From Emticicia sp. C21 (lineage in GTDB: Bacteria; Bacteroidota; Bacteroidia; Cytophagales; Spirosomataceae), in the NCBI RefSeq assembly GCF_003418935.1, contig NZ_QVMT01000022.1:905-64145 (forward strand): 63,241 nt of DNA. The letters are read 5' to 3'. Positions 37,743-47,334 of this stretch are shown here, piece after piece (the first letter of the stretch is position 1; the number at the start of each line of letters is the position of its first letter). The position numbers and the translations under genes were made by a program. The notes beneath the pieces are model-generated. The model saw only the letters and a list, made by a program, of their open reading frames with translations, was not told the DNA's origin and searched no databases.

Positions 37743-38270
37743 ATGTTAAAAAAATATGTATTGGGTTCGTTGTTAGTCGTTTCATCTGTGGTCGCTAAAG
37801 CCATTGACCATCCAAAATCCCCCACAACTTCACCGAAACAGGTAAACAATAAGAGTAATTCAAAATTAACCGACGACCTACAACGATTCGCCCGAAAACT
37901 TATTGGCATCCGCTATTTATGGAGCGGTAAAACACTCAAAGGATTTGATTGTTCAGGTTTAGTAAATTACGTATTTGCCAAATTTGGCATGAAACTGAGC
38001 CATCGTAGTACAGACCTTTTTAAGATGGGCCACCAGACAACGCCTGAAGCCGCGCTACCAGGAGATTTAATCTTCTTCAAAATCAATTCCAGCAGAAAAG
38101 ACGAAGTATCTCATGTAGGCATTGTATTGGAATCTGATAAAAATGGCTTGAAATTTATTCATTCGGCCTGTAAAACTGGGGTTAGCATCAGTTATTTAAA
38201 AGATAAATATTATGCTTCTCGCTTTGCGGGTATTCGACGAGTAATAGATGGTATGAAAGATGGTAAATAA
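37743..38270 (+). CDS. NlpC/P60 family cell-wall hydrolase
   Basis: The protein has 175 residues from ATG 37743. A short signal-like segment (MLKKYVLGSLLVVSSVVAKA) leads to the NlpC/P60 domain. The catalytic cysteine lies in FDCSGLV (about residue 70), the histidine in VSHVGIVLE (about 124), and a third polar residue in IHSACKTGV. Such enzymes cleave peptide bonds in the murein stem peptide in the periplasm. It has its own promoter and terminator, so is monocistronic. Confidence 0.93.
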   Translation: MLKKYVLGSLLVVSSVVAKAIDHPKSPTTSPKQVNNKSNSKLTDDLQRFARKLIGIRYLWSGKTLKGFDCSGLVNYVFAKFGMKLSHRSTDLFKMGHQTTPEAALPGDLIFFKINSSRKDEVSHVGIVLESDKNGLKFIHSACKTGVSISYLKDKYYASRFAGIRRVIDGMKDGK

Positions 38271-38311
38271 GAATTTTACCAAATATTCATTTAGGAAATA
38301 TTTGTTTTCCC

Positions 38312-38356
38312 AAATAAAGAGTTGCTTTACTGACTAAGCAACTCTTTATTTTTTAT
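38312..38356 (+). terminator. Strong rho-independent terminator
   Basis: AAATAAAGAGTTGCTT (38312-38327) pairs fully with AAGCAACTCTTTATTT (38336-38351), giving a 16-bp stem with an 8-nt loop followed by TTTTATC. It lies 41 nt after the NlpC/P60 stop. The rest of 38357-38500 is AT-rich and shows nothing I can name. Confidence 0.9.
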
Positions 38357-38502
38357 CAATAGATTAATTTTAAATTGATTCTCAGAAAGGTAAAAATTCG
38401 CTGATAATGGTAGTTTGGTAGATAAATTGTCCAATCTGAAATTTATTTAGAGATAATTTTGAGTGACATTCTATATATTGTAGATATATTTTCATTCGAA
38501 AT

Positions 38503-38534
38503 TTTGCTTTTGTTTTTCTAAATGTCTTACTTTG
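38503..38534 (+). promoter_or_regulatory. Promoter of metK
   Basis: TTTG (38503-38506), 20-nt spacer, TTACTTTG (38527-38534), a 7/8 match to TAnnTTTG. A start of transcription 4-7 nt later would fall exactly at the beginning of the structured leader that follows. Confidence 0.55.
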
Positions 38535-38535
38535 T

Positions 38536-38628
38536 AGAAGTATCAAGAAATTCCCGTTTGCGGAAACCCAACCGAGTCGAAACACTACGGTGGTAAAGAG
38601 ATGCGGGCAACAGGCGTTCAGATGTTTG
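38536..38628 (+). ncRNA. Possible SAM-I-like riboswitch leader of metK
   Basis: The 5' leader carries, in the order expected of SAM-I aptamers, UAUCAAGA, GAAACCC-AACC, GGUGGUAAAGAG and a final GAUG. AAGTATC can pair with GATGTTT to form a closing P1 stem (two G-U pairs), and ATGC/GCGT could form a small P4. The usual GGCAACC is shortened and P2 is weak, so the match is partial. No clear terminator or anti-terminator is visible before the metK start at 38712. Confidence 0.4.
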
Positions 38629-38711
38629 TTTGTCAAAAAAGTTTCTTTCCCTTCTGCACTGAGTTTTTTAGCATACACTTTTTGCAAATCATTAAAAACT
38701 AAATAAGATTT

Positions 38712-40004
38712 ATGGCGTACCTATTTACTTCCGAATCAGTATCGGAAGGTCACCCAGACAAAGTTGCTGACCAAATTTCTGACGCTCTTATTGATAACTT
38801 TTTGGCGTTTGACCCTACTTCTAAAGTTGCTTGCGAAACCCTCGTAACAACAGGTCAGGTGGTTTTGGCAGGTGAAGTAAAAACTAAAACCTACCTTGAT
38901 GTACAATCGATTGCCCGCGATGTAATCACAAAAATTGGTTATACCAAATCAGAGTATATGTTTGAGGCAAACTCTTGCGGTATCTTATCAGCTATTCATG
39001 AACAATCGGATGATATTAACCGTGGAGTTGACCGCACAGCAGATGAGAAAAATTTTGAAGAAAAAGCCGATGCGCAAGGCGCAGGAGACCAAGGAATGAT
39101 GTTTGGTTATGCTACCCGTGAAACCGACAACTACATGCCTTTGGCTTTGGATTTAGCTCACAAAATTTTACAAGAACTTTCGTTAATTCGTCGTGAAAAC
39201 AAGCGCATCAAATATCTTCGTCCAGATGCGAAATCACAAGTAACGATTGAATATACAGATACTAACAAACCTGTTAGAATTGATACAATTGTTGTTTCGA
39301 CACAACATGATGATTTTGGTACTGATGAAGATATGTTGGCAACTATACGTAAAGATATCGTTAGCTACGTGATTCCTCGTGTAAAAGCGAAGTTGAAGCC
39401 ATCATTACGCAAATTATTTAACGATCAAATCACTTATTACATTAACCCAACAGGTAAATTCGTAATCGGTGGCCCACATGGTGATACAGGTTTGACGGGT
39501 CGTAAGATCATCGTAGATACTTATGGTGGTAAAGGTGCTCATGGTGGTGGTGCTTTCTCGGGCAAAGATCCATCAAAAGTTGACCGTTCTGCTGCATATG
39601 CTACCCGCCATATTGCTAAAAACTTAGTAGCTGCAGGTGTGTGTGACGAAGTATTGGTACAAGTATCTTATGCCATTGGTGTAGCAAAACCTTGTGGTAT
39701 TTTTGTGAATACTTATGGTACTGCTAAAGTAAAAGGCCAAAATGGTAAAAAATTGTCAGATGGAGAGATTGCAAAAATTGTAGAAGAAGTATTTGATATG
39801 CGTCCTTATGCAATTGAGCAACGTTTGAAACTTCGTAACCCAATGTATTCTGAAACAGCTGCCTATGGCCACATGGGTCGTGAGTCGGAATGGGTCAGAA
39901 AAACATTCAAAGGCCCTGAAGGCGAGAAAACCATTGATGTTGAATTATTTACGTGGGAGAAATTAGATTACTTGGATAAAGTAAAAGAAGCTTTCAGTAT
40001 CTAA
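38712..40004 (+). CDS. metK: S-adenosylmethionine synthetase
   Basis: The protein has 430 residues, standard for bacterial MetK. Signature motifs are [15 protein letters not shown] near the N terminus, [12 protein letters not shown], and [19 protein letters not shown]. It makes S-adenosylmethionine from methionine and ATP in the cytoplasm. The long, probably structured 5' leader fits feedback control by SAM. It is monocistronic, with a strong terminator 20 nt after the stop. Confidence 0.98.
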   Translation: MAYLFTSESVSEGHPDKVADQISDALIDNFLAFDPTSKVACETLVTTGQVVLAGEVKTKTYLDVQSIARDVITKIGYTKSEYMFEANSCGILSAIHEQSDDINRGVDRTADEKNFEEKADAQGAGDQGMMFGYATRETDNYMPLALDLAHKILQELSLIRRENKRIKYLRPDAKSQVTIEYTDTNKPVRIDTIVVSTQHDDFGTDEDMLATIRKDIVSYVIPRVKAKLKPSLRKLFNDQITYYINPTGKFVIGGPHGDTGLTGRKIIVDTYGGKGAHGGGAFSGKDPSKVDRSAAYATRHIAKNLVAAGVCDEVLVQVSYAIGVAKPCGIFVNTYGTAKVKGQNGKKLSDGEIAKIVEEVFDMRPYAIEQRLKLRNPMYSETAAYGHMGRESEWVRKTFKGPEGEKTIDVELFTWEKLDYLDKVKEAFSI

Positions 40005-40023
40005 TTGTATTATAGCTATATGC

Positions 40024-40058
40024 AAAATAAGAGGAGTATGAGCTCCTCTTATTTTTTT
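40024..40058 (+). terminator. Rho-independent terminator of metK
   Basis: AAAATAAGAGGAG pairs with CTCCTCTTATTTT around a 6-nt loop (40037-40042), followed by a T-run. The stem is perfect over 13 bp. Confidence 0.9.
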
Positions 40059-40106
40059 GTTTGTGTATATAGAATTTCAGTATACTTTGAAATTTAAGTG
40101 CGGCTT

Positions 40107-40152
40107 ATATAAAATGGAAGAGGTGCCCTAAAGCACCTCTTCCATTTTATAT
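40107..40152 (-). terminator. Perfect 20-bp hairpin terminator for the convergent gene
   Basis: Arms 40107-40126 and 40133-40152 are exactly complementary over 20 bp around the loop CCTAAA. Read on the minus strand it starts 13 nt past the stop of the TPR/binding-protein gene and ends in TTTTATAT. Together with the metK terminator it isolates the two convergent units. Confidence 0.82.
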
Positions 40153-40164
40153 ATTAATAAATTT

Positions 40165-41856
40165 TTATCTTGCTACCTCAATAAATCTACCATCCTGGTA
40201 CTTGATTATGGGCACAATCTTATTTTCGTTTGATCGATTGGTATAATCAAAACCATCAAGCGTATAGCCTTGGGTATATTCAATAGAATCTAAATTGCTG
40301 CGGAATTTATTTCTGCCTGATTTTAGCATCCTGCCATAAAATAATAACATATCATAACCCCAGTATCCATAATACGAAGGGGCAATACTCTGACTATTAA
40401 TATAAGCACTCCTGAAATTTTTTACCTCTTCTTTATCTCTGTCCATATAGTCTAACTGAATCAGATATAAATCTCTATTGAAAATATTGAGTGAAGAGCC
40501 TTCAAAATCAAAAGCAGCAGAAGCTGCTATAATTGGGGCAGCGATTCGCTTCTTATCTAAAGCACTAATAATCTTTGGTCCTAAGGTTTGCTCGCTACCT
40601 GCAATAAAAATATGGTCTGGTTTGCGCTTAGTATCAATATCATCAGAATTGATGTACTTCTTGATAGCCAGTACGTTCAAACCTTTTTCCATTGCCCTAT
40701 CACGGTAAATGTAAGCGAACGTAGAGTCTTTACGAGTATTGCCATAATAGATAGTTACGGTACGTACCGATTTTTCATTGACAATATATTCAATTGCTTT
40801 AGCCGCCTGTATTTCGTATGAAGGAGAAGCCAGAAACGCGTTTTTGTCGTTACTGACCAATTGCAGGTTATTCGACAAAGGGTGTATTTGTATAGCGTCA
40901 TTAGACTTTACAAAATTATTAGCCACCTTATTTACCTCAGGGTAAAGAGGGCCTATAATTAGGTCTACCTTATCAAAAGCACGGTTGTTGACTACATCGT
41001 TTGCATGCTTCACATCACGTTCTATATCAAAAGCATATAAGTTGACACTGATTTGCTCTGAAGCTAATTTCTCCTGTGCCAGTTTCATGCCTGCATATAA
41101 ATCATAGATATATTGATTGGCGCGATTGGTTCTATTCGGATCAAACTCAAACAGACGGAAGGGCAGCATAACAGCTACATTAATAGCATTATCATCTTCT
41201 TTTTTCTGTTTTTTTGAAGATTTCTTGTCTGAGTTACCTCCCAGATTAAATTGATTGGTTAATTGGTCTGATAATTCCAGATCGTCTTTAGTTGCATTTT
41301 TACTGTTCTGAATATGGTCAACTATTAACTGTGCCAAAACTAGATTATCAGGCGATTTCTGATAGAGTTGTTTTAATCGACTCAACTCCTTGATTTTGCT
41401 CAAATAAACATACTCCATATTCTCAATTTCCTGCCTCCAGGCTTTGGACGTAATACGATCAAGATACTGTAGCGCTTCTTCAGGCTTATTTTCTGCAAAA
41501 GCAACATTGGCGTATAAGAAAGTAGCATCCTCTATTTTTCTCCAATCTGGGAAACGTTCAAGAAGTTGTTTCAGAATGGTACGGGCATCATAAAACTTAT
41601 TCAGTTTAAAAGCCGATAGCGCGTAGTAATAATGCGCATAGGGAGAAATCGAATTATCGTATTTCTTATTGGTGAGTGGTAGAAGAATTTCCCTTGCTTC
41701 AGTGTATTTCTGGTCGGCATAGAATTGCACAGCCTTCTTATATCGCAGCAAATAATCGTTATCACTAAGACCAGCTTGCTGTTGTTGCGCAATGGCTGCA
41801 TATGATAGGAATAAAAAAATGAATAAATTTTTCGTTCTTCTCATAGATCGGTTCAA
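40165..41856 (-). CDS. TPR plus periplasmic-binding-protein fold protein (LpoA/LppC-like)
   Basis: The protein has 563 residues with a signal peptide ending AAIAQ (about 24). TPR-like repeats cover about 30-170 (YADQKYTEAREILLPL, AHYYYALSAFKLNKFYDA). A charged linker (DKKSSKKQKKEDDN) leads to a type I periplasmic binding fold (about 225-560, NVAVMLPFRLFEFDPN, VDLIIGPLYPEV). The TPR plus binding-fold layout is that of LpoA, which activates penicillin-binding proteins, but Bacteroidota members are usually labelled ABC substrate-binding proteins. No ABC transporter is adjacent. It follows yidC by 52 bp. Confidence 0.82.
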   Translation of the reverse strand: MNRSMRRTKNLFIFLFLSYAAIAQQQQAGLSDNDYLLRYKKAVQFYADQKYTEAREILLPLTNKKYDNSISPYAHYYYALSAFKLNKFYDARTILKQLLERFPDWRKIEDATFLYANVAFAENKPEEALQYLDRITSKAWRQEIENMEYVYLSKIKELSRLKQLYQKSPDNLVLAQLIVDHIQNSKNATKDDLELSDQLTNQFNLGGNSDKKSSKKQKKEDDNAINVAVMLPFRLFEFDPNRTNRANQYIYDLYAGMKLAQEKLASEQISVNLYAFDIERDVKHANDVVNNRAFDKVDLIIGPLYPEVNKVANNFVKSNDAIQIHPLSNNLQLVSNDKNAFLASPSYEIQAAKAIEYIVNEKSVRTVTIYYGNTRKDSTFAYIYRDRAMEKGLNVLAIKKYINSDDIDTKRKPDHIFIAGSEQTLGPKIISALDKKRIAAPIIAASAAFDFEGSSLNIFNRDLYLIQLDYMDRDKEEVKNFRSAYINSQSIAPSYYGYWGYDMLLFYGRMLKSGRNKFRSNLDSIEYTQGYTLDGFDYTNRSNENKIVPIIKYQDGRFIEVAR

Positions 41857-41908
41857 GGGATTTATATGGATTGAGTGTGAGGATAAGGGTACCTCACACT
41901 CAAGAAAA

Positions 41909-43792
41909 TTATTTCTTTTTGTTCTGTTGTTGCTGTTTCTTTTTCAGCTCTTCTTGTTGTTTGCGCGATTCTTCAGCCATTTTTACCTGATTCTCCATAA
42001 ACTGTGCAAACTTACCTTTTTTAGCTGCTTGCGGGTTCGCCTGATACTTTATCTTATTATTCATCAGAATCTCCCGAATTTTATCTTCATCAACGAAACG
42101 ACGCACGATTTGTTGTTGCGCAATCGTGATAACGTTCGATACAAGATAATAAAAACTCAACGCTGCAGGGAAACTATTCAAGACAAAGAAGAAAACTATC
42201 GGGAATACATAGCTTAATTTCTTCATGTCGATAGGGCCCGGCTGGTCTGGCGTAATCTGGTTATTATAATAAGTAAACGCCAAGCTTGAAAGGGTCATTA
42301 ATACCACAAACATACTTATGTGATTACCAACAATCGGCAAGTTAGTAGCCCAACTGATCGGATAATCATATGTTGAAAGGTCAGAAGCCCATAAGAAGTC
42401 TTTCTGACGGAACATAATCATATTCGGGAACAAGAAGAACACCGACATCAGAATAGGCATCTGTAACAACATAGGCACACAACCACTTAAGGGATTGACA
42501 CCTACCTGTTGGTATAGCTTCATTTGCTCTTGTTGCATCTTTACCTGATCATCACCCACTTTCGCGCGAATCTCGCTTAATTCAGGTGCCAGAATACGCA
42601 TCTTTGCTGAACTGATATACGAGCGATAAATCAGTGGTGTAAGCACTAATTTAATCACCAATACAACCACTATAATTAATAACCCATAATTGCTGATAAG
42701 GTTTTCAGCCAGGTTAAATAAAGGCACAAAAATGTAACGGTTGATAGGTTTTACGAAGTCGTATCCTAAGTATACGTTTCTGTGAAAACCGGTCGCAACT
42801 GTTTTAACTGAGTTATAATCATTTGGCCCAAAATAGAAACGGTAATTGCCTTTACCTGTTTTTAAATCAGCGATAGGCAGATTTGCTTCTACTTCTGCTA
42901 TCTTTACTACATTCGGATTTGTTTCCGGAGTAGTCAGTTTAAATTTAGGCGTAGCCATCGGCTGATTTTTGGCTACAAAACCTGTAATGAAATATTTTTG
43001 CTTGAATGAGAACCATTGAATTGGGTCAACCAGGCTTATATCGTCATTATCTACTTTATTAGACCCAATATCATCAAAATCGTCTTCTTTGGCATCCCAA
43101 TAGTTGATTTGAGCCGACTTACGGTTTTCGTTAATATCGTGCTCTAATACTTTCAGATTATCCTGCCAGTATAAACGAGCAGGCTGGTTTTGTACAACCG
43201 CATCTAAACCTACCAGATTAATGTCATAATCAACAATATAGCCTGTACCTTTAATCGTATATACTTGTTCTACATATTGGTTATCAGCCAAAGCTAATTT
43301 GAATATTACTTTAGTAGAATCACCTGCCTTTACTACACTTGACTGAGTATTTGAGGTATAAAAAAGTTTCTTTAAGTCAATTTTCCCCTTATTGGTCTGT
43401 ACCTCAAGGTTCATAGTTGAACTCTTGCGGTCAAAAAGGGTCAATGGTTTTTTGTTACCTGCTTTGAAATCATCGTATGCCGAATAATTTTTAAGAATAA
43501 CTTCTTTTACGCTTCCACCCTCTGTGCTAAAGATAAATTTAGCATCCTGGTTCTCAATTACTATATCTTGTGCCGTTCCGATGGCTGCTGAGGCAAAATC
43601 ACCGAATGCTGCTTTGATAGCAGTAGTGTCTGTAACTGCAGTATTTTTTGGTGCTACCTTTGTTGCGTCTGACGGAATTGCTGGTTTTTGCTCTTGAGGG
43701 GGAGTTGAAGGCATAAAATACATATATCCTGCCCACATTGCCAACAACAATACAATACCAATTATCTGGTTTTTGTCTATTAACTTTTCCAT
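41909..43792 (-). CDS. yidC: Membrane protein insertase YidC
   Basis: I choose ATG 43792 (MEKLIDKNQIIGIVLLLAMW); a longer reading adds 13 residues without support. Length is 627 residues. TM1 is at about 8-26, the periplasmic beta-sandwich at about 60-350, and the conserved insertase core follows (LTPLIYRSYISSAKMRIL, QVGVNPLSGCVPMLLQMPI). A Lys/Gln-rich cytoplasmic tail ends the protein. It inserts inner membrane proteins with or without SecYEG. Confidence 0.97.
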   Translation of the reverse strand: MEKLIDKNQIIGIVLLLAMWAGYMYFMPSTPPQEQKPAIPSDATKVAPKNTAVTDTTAIKAAFGDFASAAIGTAQDIVIENQDAKFIFSTEGGSVKEVILKNYSAYDDFKAGNKKPLTLFDRKSSTMNLEVQTNKGKIDLKKLFYTSNTQSSVVKAGDSTKVIFKLALADNQYVEQVYTIKGTGYIVDYDINLVGLDAVVQNQPARLYWQDNLKVLEHDINENRKSAQINYWDAKEDDFDDIGSNKVDNDDISLVDPIQWFSFKQKYFITGFVAKNQPMATPKFKLTTPETNPNVVKIAEVEANLPIADLKTGKGNYRFYFGPNDYNSVKTVATGFHRNVYLGYDFVKPINRYIFVPLFNLAENLISNYGLLIIVVVLVIKLVLTPLIYRSYISSAKMRILAPELSEIRAKVGDDQVKMQQEQMKLYQQVGVNPLSGCVPMLLQMPILMSVFFLFPNMIMFRQKDFLWASDLSTYDYPISWATNLPIVGNHISMFVVLMTLSSLAFTYYNNQITPDQPGPIDMKKLSYVFPIVFFFVLNSFPAALSFYYLVSNVITIAQQQIVRRFVDEDKIREILMNNKIKYQANPQAAKKGKFAQFMENQVKMAEESRKQQEELKKKQQQQNKKK

Positions 43793-43928
43793 TAAAAATT
43801 TATAATTCGTAAAAAATACACTTTGCAACATTCAAATTGCCTTACAAAAGTCGCAAAGATTCATAATAATTCCTAATTATTAGGCTTCTCTAAGAGTTTG
43901 CTACTCAAAGATTTACTGACTACTCCAC

Positions 43929-45578
43929 TTAGTTTAAAACGAGTTTCTTGCTTGATGAATACTCGATGGCAGCTTTCACGAAATTAACAAAGAGTGGGTG
44001 AGGGTTCATTACCGTACTTTTTAATTCAGGATGGAATTGTACACCAATAAAATAGGGGTGACTAGGTAATTCTACTATTTCAACCAACCCTGTATCCGGA
44101 TTAACACCTGAAATAACCATACCTGCCGCCTCATAATTTTTCAGATACTTATTGTTGAACTCCCAACGATGACGATGACGCTCGCTGATATTAGCTTTAC
44201 CATAAATTTTCTTGGCCAATGTCTTGTCTTTTACCTTACAAGCATAAGCACCCAGACGCATGGTACCTCCTTTATCAGTTACATTTTTCTGTTCTTCCAT
44301 CAAAGCAATTACCGGAAATTCCGTATCAGGTGCCATTTCAGTTGAATGCGCTTCAGGCATACCAATCACATTTCTGGCAAATTCAATACATGCCATCTGC
44401 ATACCCAAACAGATTCCAAAGAATGGAATATTGTTTTCTCTCACATAGCGCACCGCAGCAATTTTACCTTCAATACCTCTTTCGCCAAATCCTGGAGCTA
44501 CCAATACACCGTCTAAACCATCAAATTTCTCTGCAATATTTTCAGGTGTCAGGCTCTCAGAGTGAATCCACTCAATCACTACTTTACATTCGTTAGCTGC
44601 TCCGGCATGAATAAACGACTCTGCAATTGATTTGTAGGCATCTTTCAACTCAACATACTTTCCAACTAAACCTATGCGCACTTCTTCAATCGGATTCTTG
44701 AATCTTCCTAAGAAGCCTTTCCATGCATCCATATCGGCATCCTGGTCGTTGTAGATATCGAGCATATATAATACTCTCTGGTCTAGCTTTTCTTTCTGCA
44801 TCAACAAAGGCACATCATAAATCGTTTCAGCGTCCATGGCCTCAATCACAGAATTTTGCTCAACATTACAGAAAAGGGCTATTTTTCTACGAATATCATT
44901 TGGTAGCGGATGCTCAGTACGACAAACAATAATATCAGGCTGAACACCGGACTCCTGCAGACTTTTAACCGAGTGTTGAGTCGGTTTGGTTTTTAATTCT
45001 CCTGCTGATTGCAGATAAGGTACAAGAGTCAGGTGAATCACTAGCAGATTATCTGCGCCTAAATCCCATTTTAACTGACGTACCGCTTCTACATAAGGAA
45101 GCGATTCGATGTCGCCCACGCAACCACCCAACTCAGTGATGATAATATCAAAATTGCCCGTTTCTCCTAATTGAAGAATGTTTCTTTTGATTTCATCGGT
45201 AATATGAGGGATTACCTGAACAGTTTTGCCTAAATAATTACCTTTACGCTCTTTCATAATTACATTATAATAGATGCGCCCGGTAGTTACATTATTGGCT
45301 TGAGAAGTAGGAACATTTAAGAAACGCTCGTAGTGGCCTAAATCAAGGTCGGTTTCGGCACCATCGTCTGTTACATAGCATTCGCCATGCTCATAAGGGT
45401 TCAGTGTACCTGGGTCTACATTGATGTAGGGATCAAACTTTTGAATAGTTACGGATAAGCCTCTTGATTGGAGGAGTTTGGCTAATGAAGAGGCGATAAT
45501 GCCTTTTCCAAGTGATGAAGTTACGCCGCCCGTAACGAAAATATACTTCGGATTTCGGGGTTGCCCGCTCATTGACAT
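43929..45578 (-). CDS. pyrG: CTP synthase
   Basis: The protein has 549 residues. The synthetase domain (about 1-275) opens with [17 protein letters not shown] and carries [20 protein letters not shown]. The class I glutamine amidotransferase domain (about 300-545) has the nucleophile in [11 protein letters not shown] (about 391) and the His-Glu pair in FHPEL near the end. It converts UTP to CTP using glutamine. It is 136 bp upstream of yidC on the same strand, and probably the first gene of that group. Confidence 0.98.
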   Translation of the reverse strand: MSMSGQPRNPKYIFVTGGVTSSLGKGIIASSLAKLLQSRGLSVTIQKFDPYINVDPGTLNPYEHGECYVTDDGAETDLDLGHYERFLNVPTSQANNVTTGRIYYNVIMKERKGNYLGKTVQVIPHITDEIKRNILQLGETGNFDIIITELGGCVGDIESLPYVEAVRQLKWDLGADNLLVIHLTLVPYLQSAGELKTKPTQHSVKSLQESGVQPDIIVCRTEHPLPNDIRRKIALFCNVEQNSVIEAMDAETIYDVPLLMQKEKLDQRVLYMLDIYNDQDADMDAWKGFLGRFKNPIEEVRIGLVGKYVELKDAYKSIAESFIHAGAANECKVVIEWIHSESLTPENIAEKFDGLDGVLVAPGFGERGIEGKIAAVRYVRENNIPFFGICLGMQMACIEFARNVIGMPEAHSTEMAPDTEFPVIALMEEQKNVTDKGGTMRLGAYACKVKDKTLAKKIYGKANISERHRHRWEFNNKYLKNYEAAGMVISGVNPDTGLVEIVELPSHPYFIGVQFHPELKSTVMNPHPLFVNFVKAAIEYSSSKKLVLN

Positions 45579-45607
45579 GGTGTCTTAATATCTTTGATTA
45601 CGGGATA

Positions 45608-45615
45608 CAAAGGTA
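45608..45615 (-). promoter_or_regulatory. -7 element upstream of pyrG
   Basis: On the minus strand TACCTTTG (45615-45608) is an exact -7 box 30 nt before the pyrG start. No convincing -33 box is seen. A short inverted repeat (CGAC-TTTTT-GTCG, 45616-45628) lies immediately upstream. Confidence 0.45.
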
Positions 45616-45724
45616 CGACTTTTTGTCGAACTCTTTCGGCTAAAATTTGATAAGTTTTTAATTTTTGATCTAAAATGCTGACTATCAGATGCTTGGTAAG
45701 CGCATAAAACTTGTAGATACTTTT

Positions 45725-46549
45725 TTACTTGGGACAGTTATAAGAAAAACTCTCCTGATAACTTTCTTCTTTTCCGCTATACTTACGTTTAACATTAGTT
45801 TTAGTCGGAAATTTCTCTTCGTTATATTCGTATTGATAGCTGTAGGTAATATCTCCGTTGGCTGAATAGACTTTGGCAGAAGTTACATTGTTTTTATTGA
45901 CAAAATAAGTAGTGTTTTCATTACCAACACTGGCCGAAAATATCACAAAATAGAGCATCACGTTAGAGAGTGGTACACCCAGATAAGGCGCATTTTTATC
46001 GTCGAAACTCAGGTTTTCTAGCAAAGTAGTTGCCTTGCCATTCTTCATCACACTTATTTTTGTTACGTTTCCTACTTTATCATAGGCTATAGTAGTTTCA
46101 AGAATATCATCAAAAATGGGTAATGATAAGTTGATTTTCTCGACTTCCTTTTTGGTATTTACATAGGCATTGCTTTTAAATTCAAAAGGTTTGCCTGAGC
46201 TGTCTTTGCCTAAAAAATTAATCTGCGAGAGCCCCCCTTTAGCATCGTATTGGAAAGTGATATAATAACTTTTGTCTTTAGAGTTTTCGGCTTTTACTGG
46301 TAAACTGTTTTCGTAGGTAATCTTATCAAAGTCAGAAAATCCCTCAACCGTAGTTAGCAATTTTTTGGTGTCATAGCTAAAATTATAAACAATTCCGTGT
46401 CCGTGATTAGCATTTTTTAATAAGCATAATTCAGCAATTGGGGTTGGAACTTCTCCTGTTCTGGCCAAAATATCTAATCCGTTGCAAGAACAACAACAAA
46501 TAATTACGATAAAGAGTAGTAAAGTATATATCGTCTTATAATAGGGCAT
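45725..46549 (-). CDS. Lipoprotein of unknown function with YD-like repeats
   Basis: I choose ATG 46549, giving a typical lipoprotein signal (LLLFIVIICCCSC, lipidated cysteine near residue 22) and 274 residues. The mature protein is made of short beta-hairpin units such as YYITFQYDAKGGLSQINF, ETTIAYDKVGNVTKISV and ITYSYQYEYNEEKFPTKTNV, which resemble DUF4595-like repeats of Bacteroidota lipoproteins. No function is known. No operon partner is clear. Confidence 0.8.
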   Translation of the reverse strand: MPYYKTIYTLLLFIVIICCCSCNGLDILARTGEVPTPIAELCLLKNANHGHGIVYNFSYDTKKLLTTVEGFSDFDKITYENSLPVKAENSKDKSYYITFQYDAKGGLSQINFLGKDSSGKPFEFKSNAYVNTKKEVEKINLSLPIFDDILETTIAYDKVGNVTKISVMKNGKATTLLENLSFDDKNAPYLGVPLSNVMLYFVIFSASVGNENTTYFVNKNNVTSAKVYSANGDITYSYQYEYNEEKFPTKTNVKRKYSGKEESYQESFSYNCPK

Positions 46550-46679
46550 GCGTAAAGTGTTATAATAATCAAAGAATAGATAAAGCAAATATCATGCAGA
46601 AAATGTGCCTGATAAAATTTATATGCTTTTCAATTATTGCTGTAAAATTAAAAATTTGTTTAGCTTTTTTATTTAAATG

Positions 46680-46800
46680 TTATAAAATGACATCTTCTAT
46701 ACCGGGAATTTCAATTGCTGTGTCCATTATCATCAAAAAGGTTCCCCCCATATTGGTAACCTTTTCCGATGTCATTTCAGTAGTTGATACTTTGATACAC
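46680..46800 (-). pseudogene. Out-of-frame 3' continuation of the upstream gene
   Basis: In the +1-shifted frame the minus strand reads EVVPECIKVSTTEMTSEKVT then NMGGTFLMIMDTAIEIPGIE DVIL with a TAA at 46682-46680. The part STTEMTSEKVTNMGGTF is clearly homologous to STTKTESKKVTNMEGTF inside the preceding frame, so it was once coded in the same protein. A GA/AG dinucleotide tract lies at the junction (46812-46817, CTCTCT on the plus strand). Confidence 0.6.
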
Positions 46801-46976
46801 TCAGGTACTACCTCTCTGGTCGTACTCTGATAATCCAGCAACATAGCTCTCGTTTGTCAAAAAGGTTCCCTCCATATTGGTAACCTTTTTCGATTCCGTT
46901 TTAGTGGTTGATGTTTGGAAACCATTGCTGTCGTCTTTCGAAAAGGTTCCCACCATATCGGTAACCTTTTTTGGTT
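46735..46976. repeat. Three ~30-bp repeats with internal inverted symmetry
   Basis: Copies at 46735-46767, 46859-46893 and 46941-46972 share AAAAGGTTCCC..CCATAT(T/C)GGTAACCTTTT. Each contains AAAGGTT and AACCTTT as inverted arms. Spacings of the GGTTCCC core are 124 and 81 bp; 124 is not a multiple of three, which is what puts the third copy out of frame. Confidence 0.85.
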
Positions 46977-47103
46977 CTGACAGATGCCCAAAAAACTGAG
47001 TGAAAGCCTCATAAGTGGCACCTGACAAGAGGTAGTTAAAGGCTTGTTTGTTATAGTGAGTAATATTTCTGTCACCTATATTGATTTTCTTCTTTTCGTC
47101 CAT
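46801..47103 (-). CDS. Uncharacterised protein with KVTNMxGTF repeats, probably frameshifted
   Basis: This 100-residue protein starts MDEKKKINIGDRNITHYNKQ and shows no signal peptide. It carries two copies of KKVT(D/N)MxGTF, 27 residues apart, and ends abruptly with QRGST. The downstream DNA holds a third copy in another frame. Restoring two bases in the GA tract would give a protein of about 141 residues with three copies. I do not recognise the family. It could be a broken gene, a phase-variable gene, a +1 frameshift gene, or a sequencing slip. Confidence 0.6.
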   Translation of the reverse strand: MDEKKKINIGDRNITHYNKQAFNYLLSGATYEAFTQFFGHLSEPKKVTDMVGTFSKDDSNGFQTSTTKTESKKVTNMEGTFLTNESYVAGLSEYDQRGST

Positions 47104-47334
47104 TTGAATAGTTGTTGTATAGATTGTAAGTCAATACTAGGCGTCCCCTAAATTTCCGACTTAGACTTGTCTTTTTAAAGTGTTTAGGGCGATTTTCTCT
47201 ATAATCATACTCTTGTGCTACTCCCCATGCAGTAGCGGCCTATTGAGATAATTTTCAAGTGAGAATGTCATATAGTATTCCTGATAAACTATTCTCTTCA
47301 ACAAGACGTTTATCTAAACATAAGTGTTGCAATC

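Noticed and set aside
38536-38628. metK leader considered as a tRNA gene
   Set aside because: There is no T-loop consensus, no acceptor pairing and no anticodon arm; the motif order fits a SAM-type leader better.
38382-38687. A 101-codon minus-strand frame before metK
   Set aside because: It overlaps the metK promoter and leader, has no recognisable domain, and its composition fits antisense of a structured leader.
41792-42217. A 141-codon plus-strand frame opposite yidC
   Set aside because: It lies antisense to the conserved YidC C terminus and has no independent signal.
43872-43884. CCTAATTATTAGG palindrome between pyrG and yidC
   Set aside because: A perfect but short AT-rich palindrome without a T-run or promoter relation; it could be chance.
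46594-46830. A 78-codon plus-strand frame
   Set aside because: It covers the opposite strand of the frameshifted repeat gene and its repeats; its hydrophobic start is probably chance AT-rich coding.
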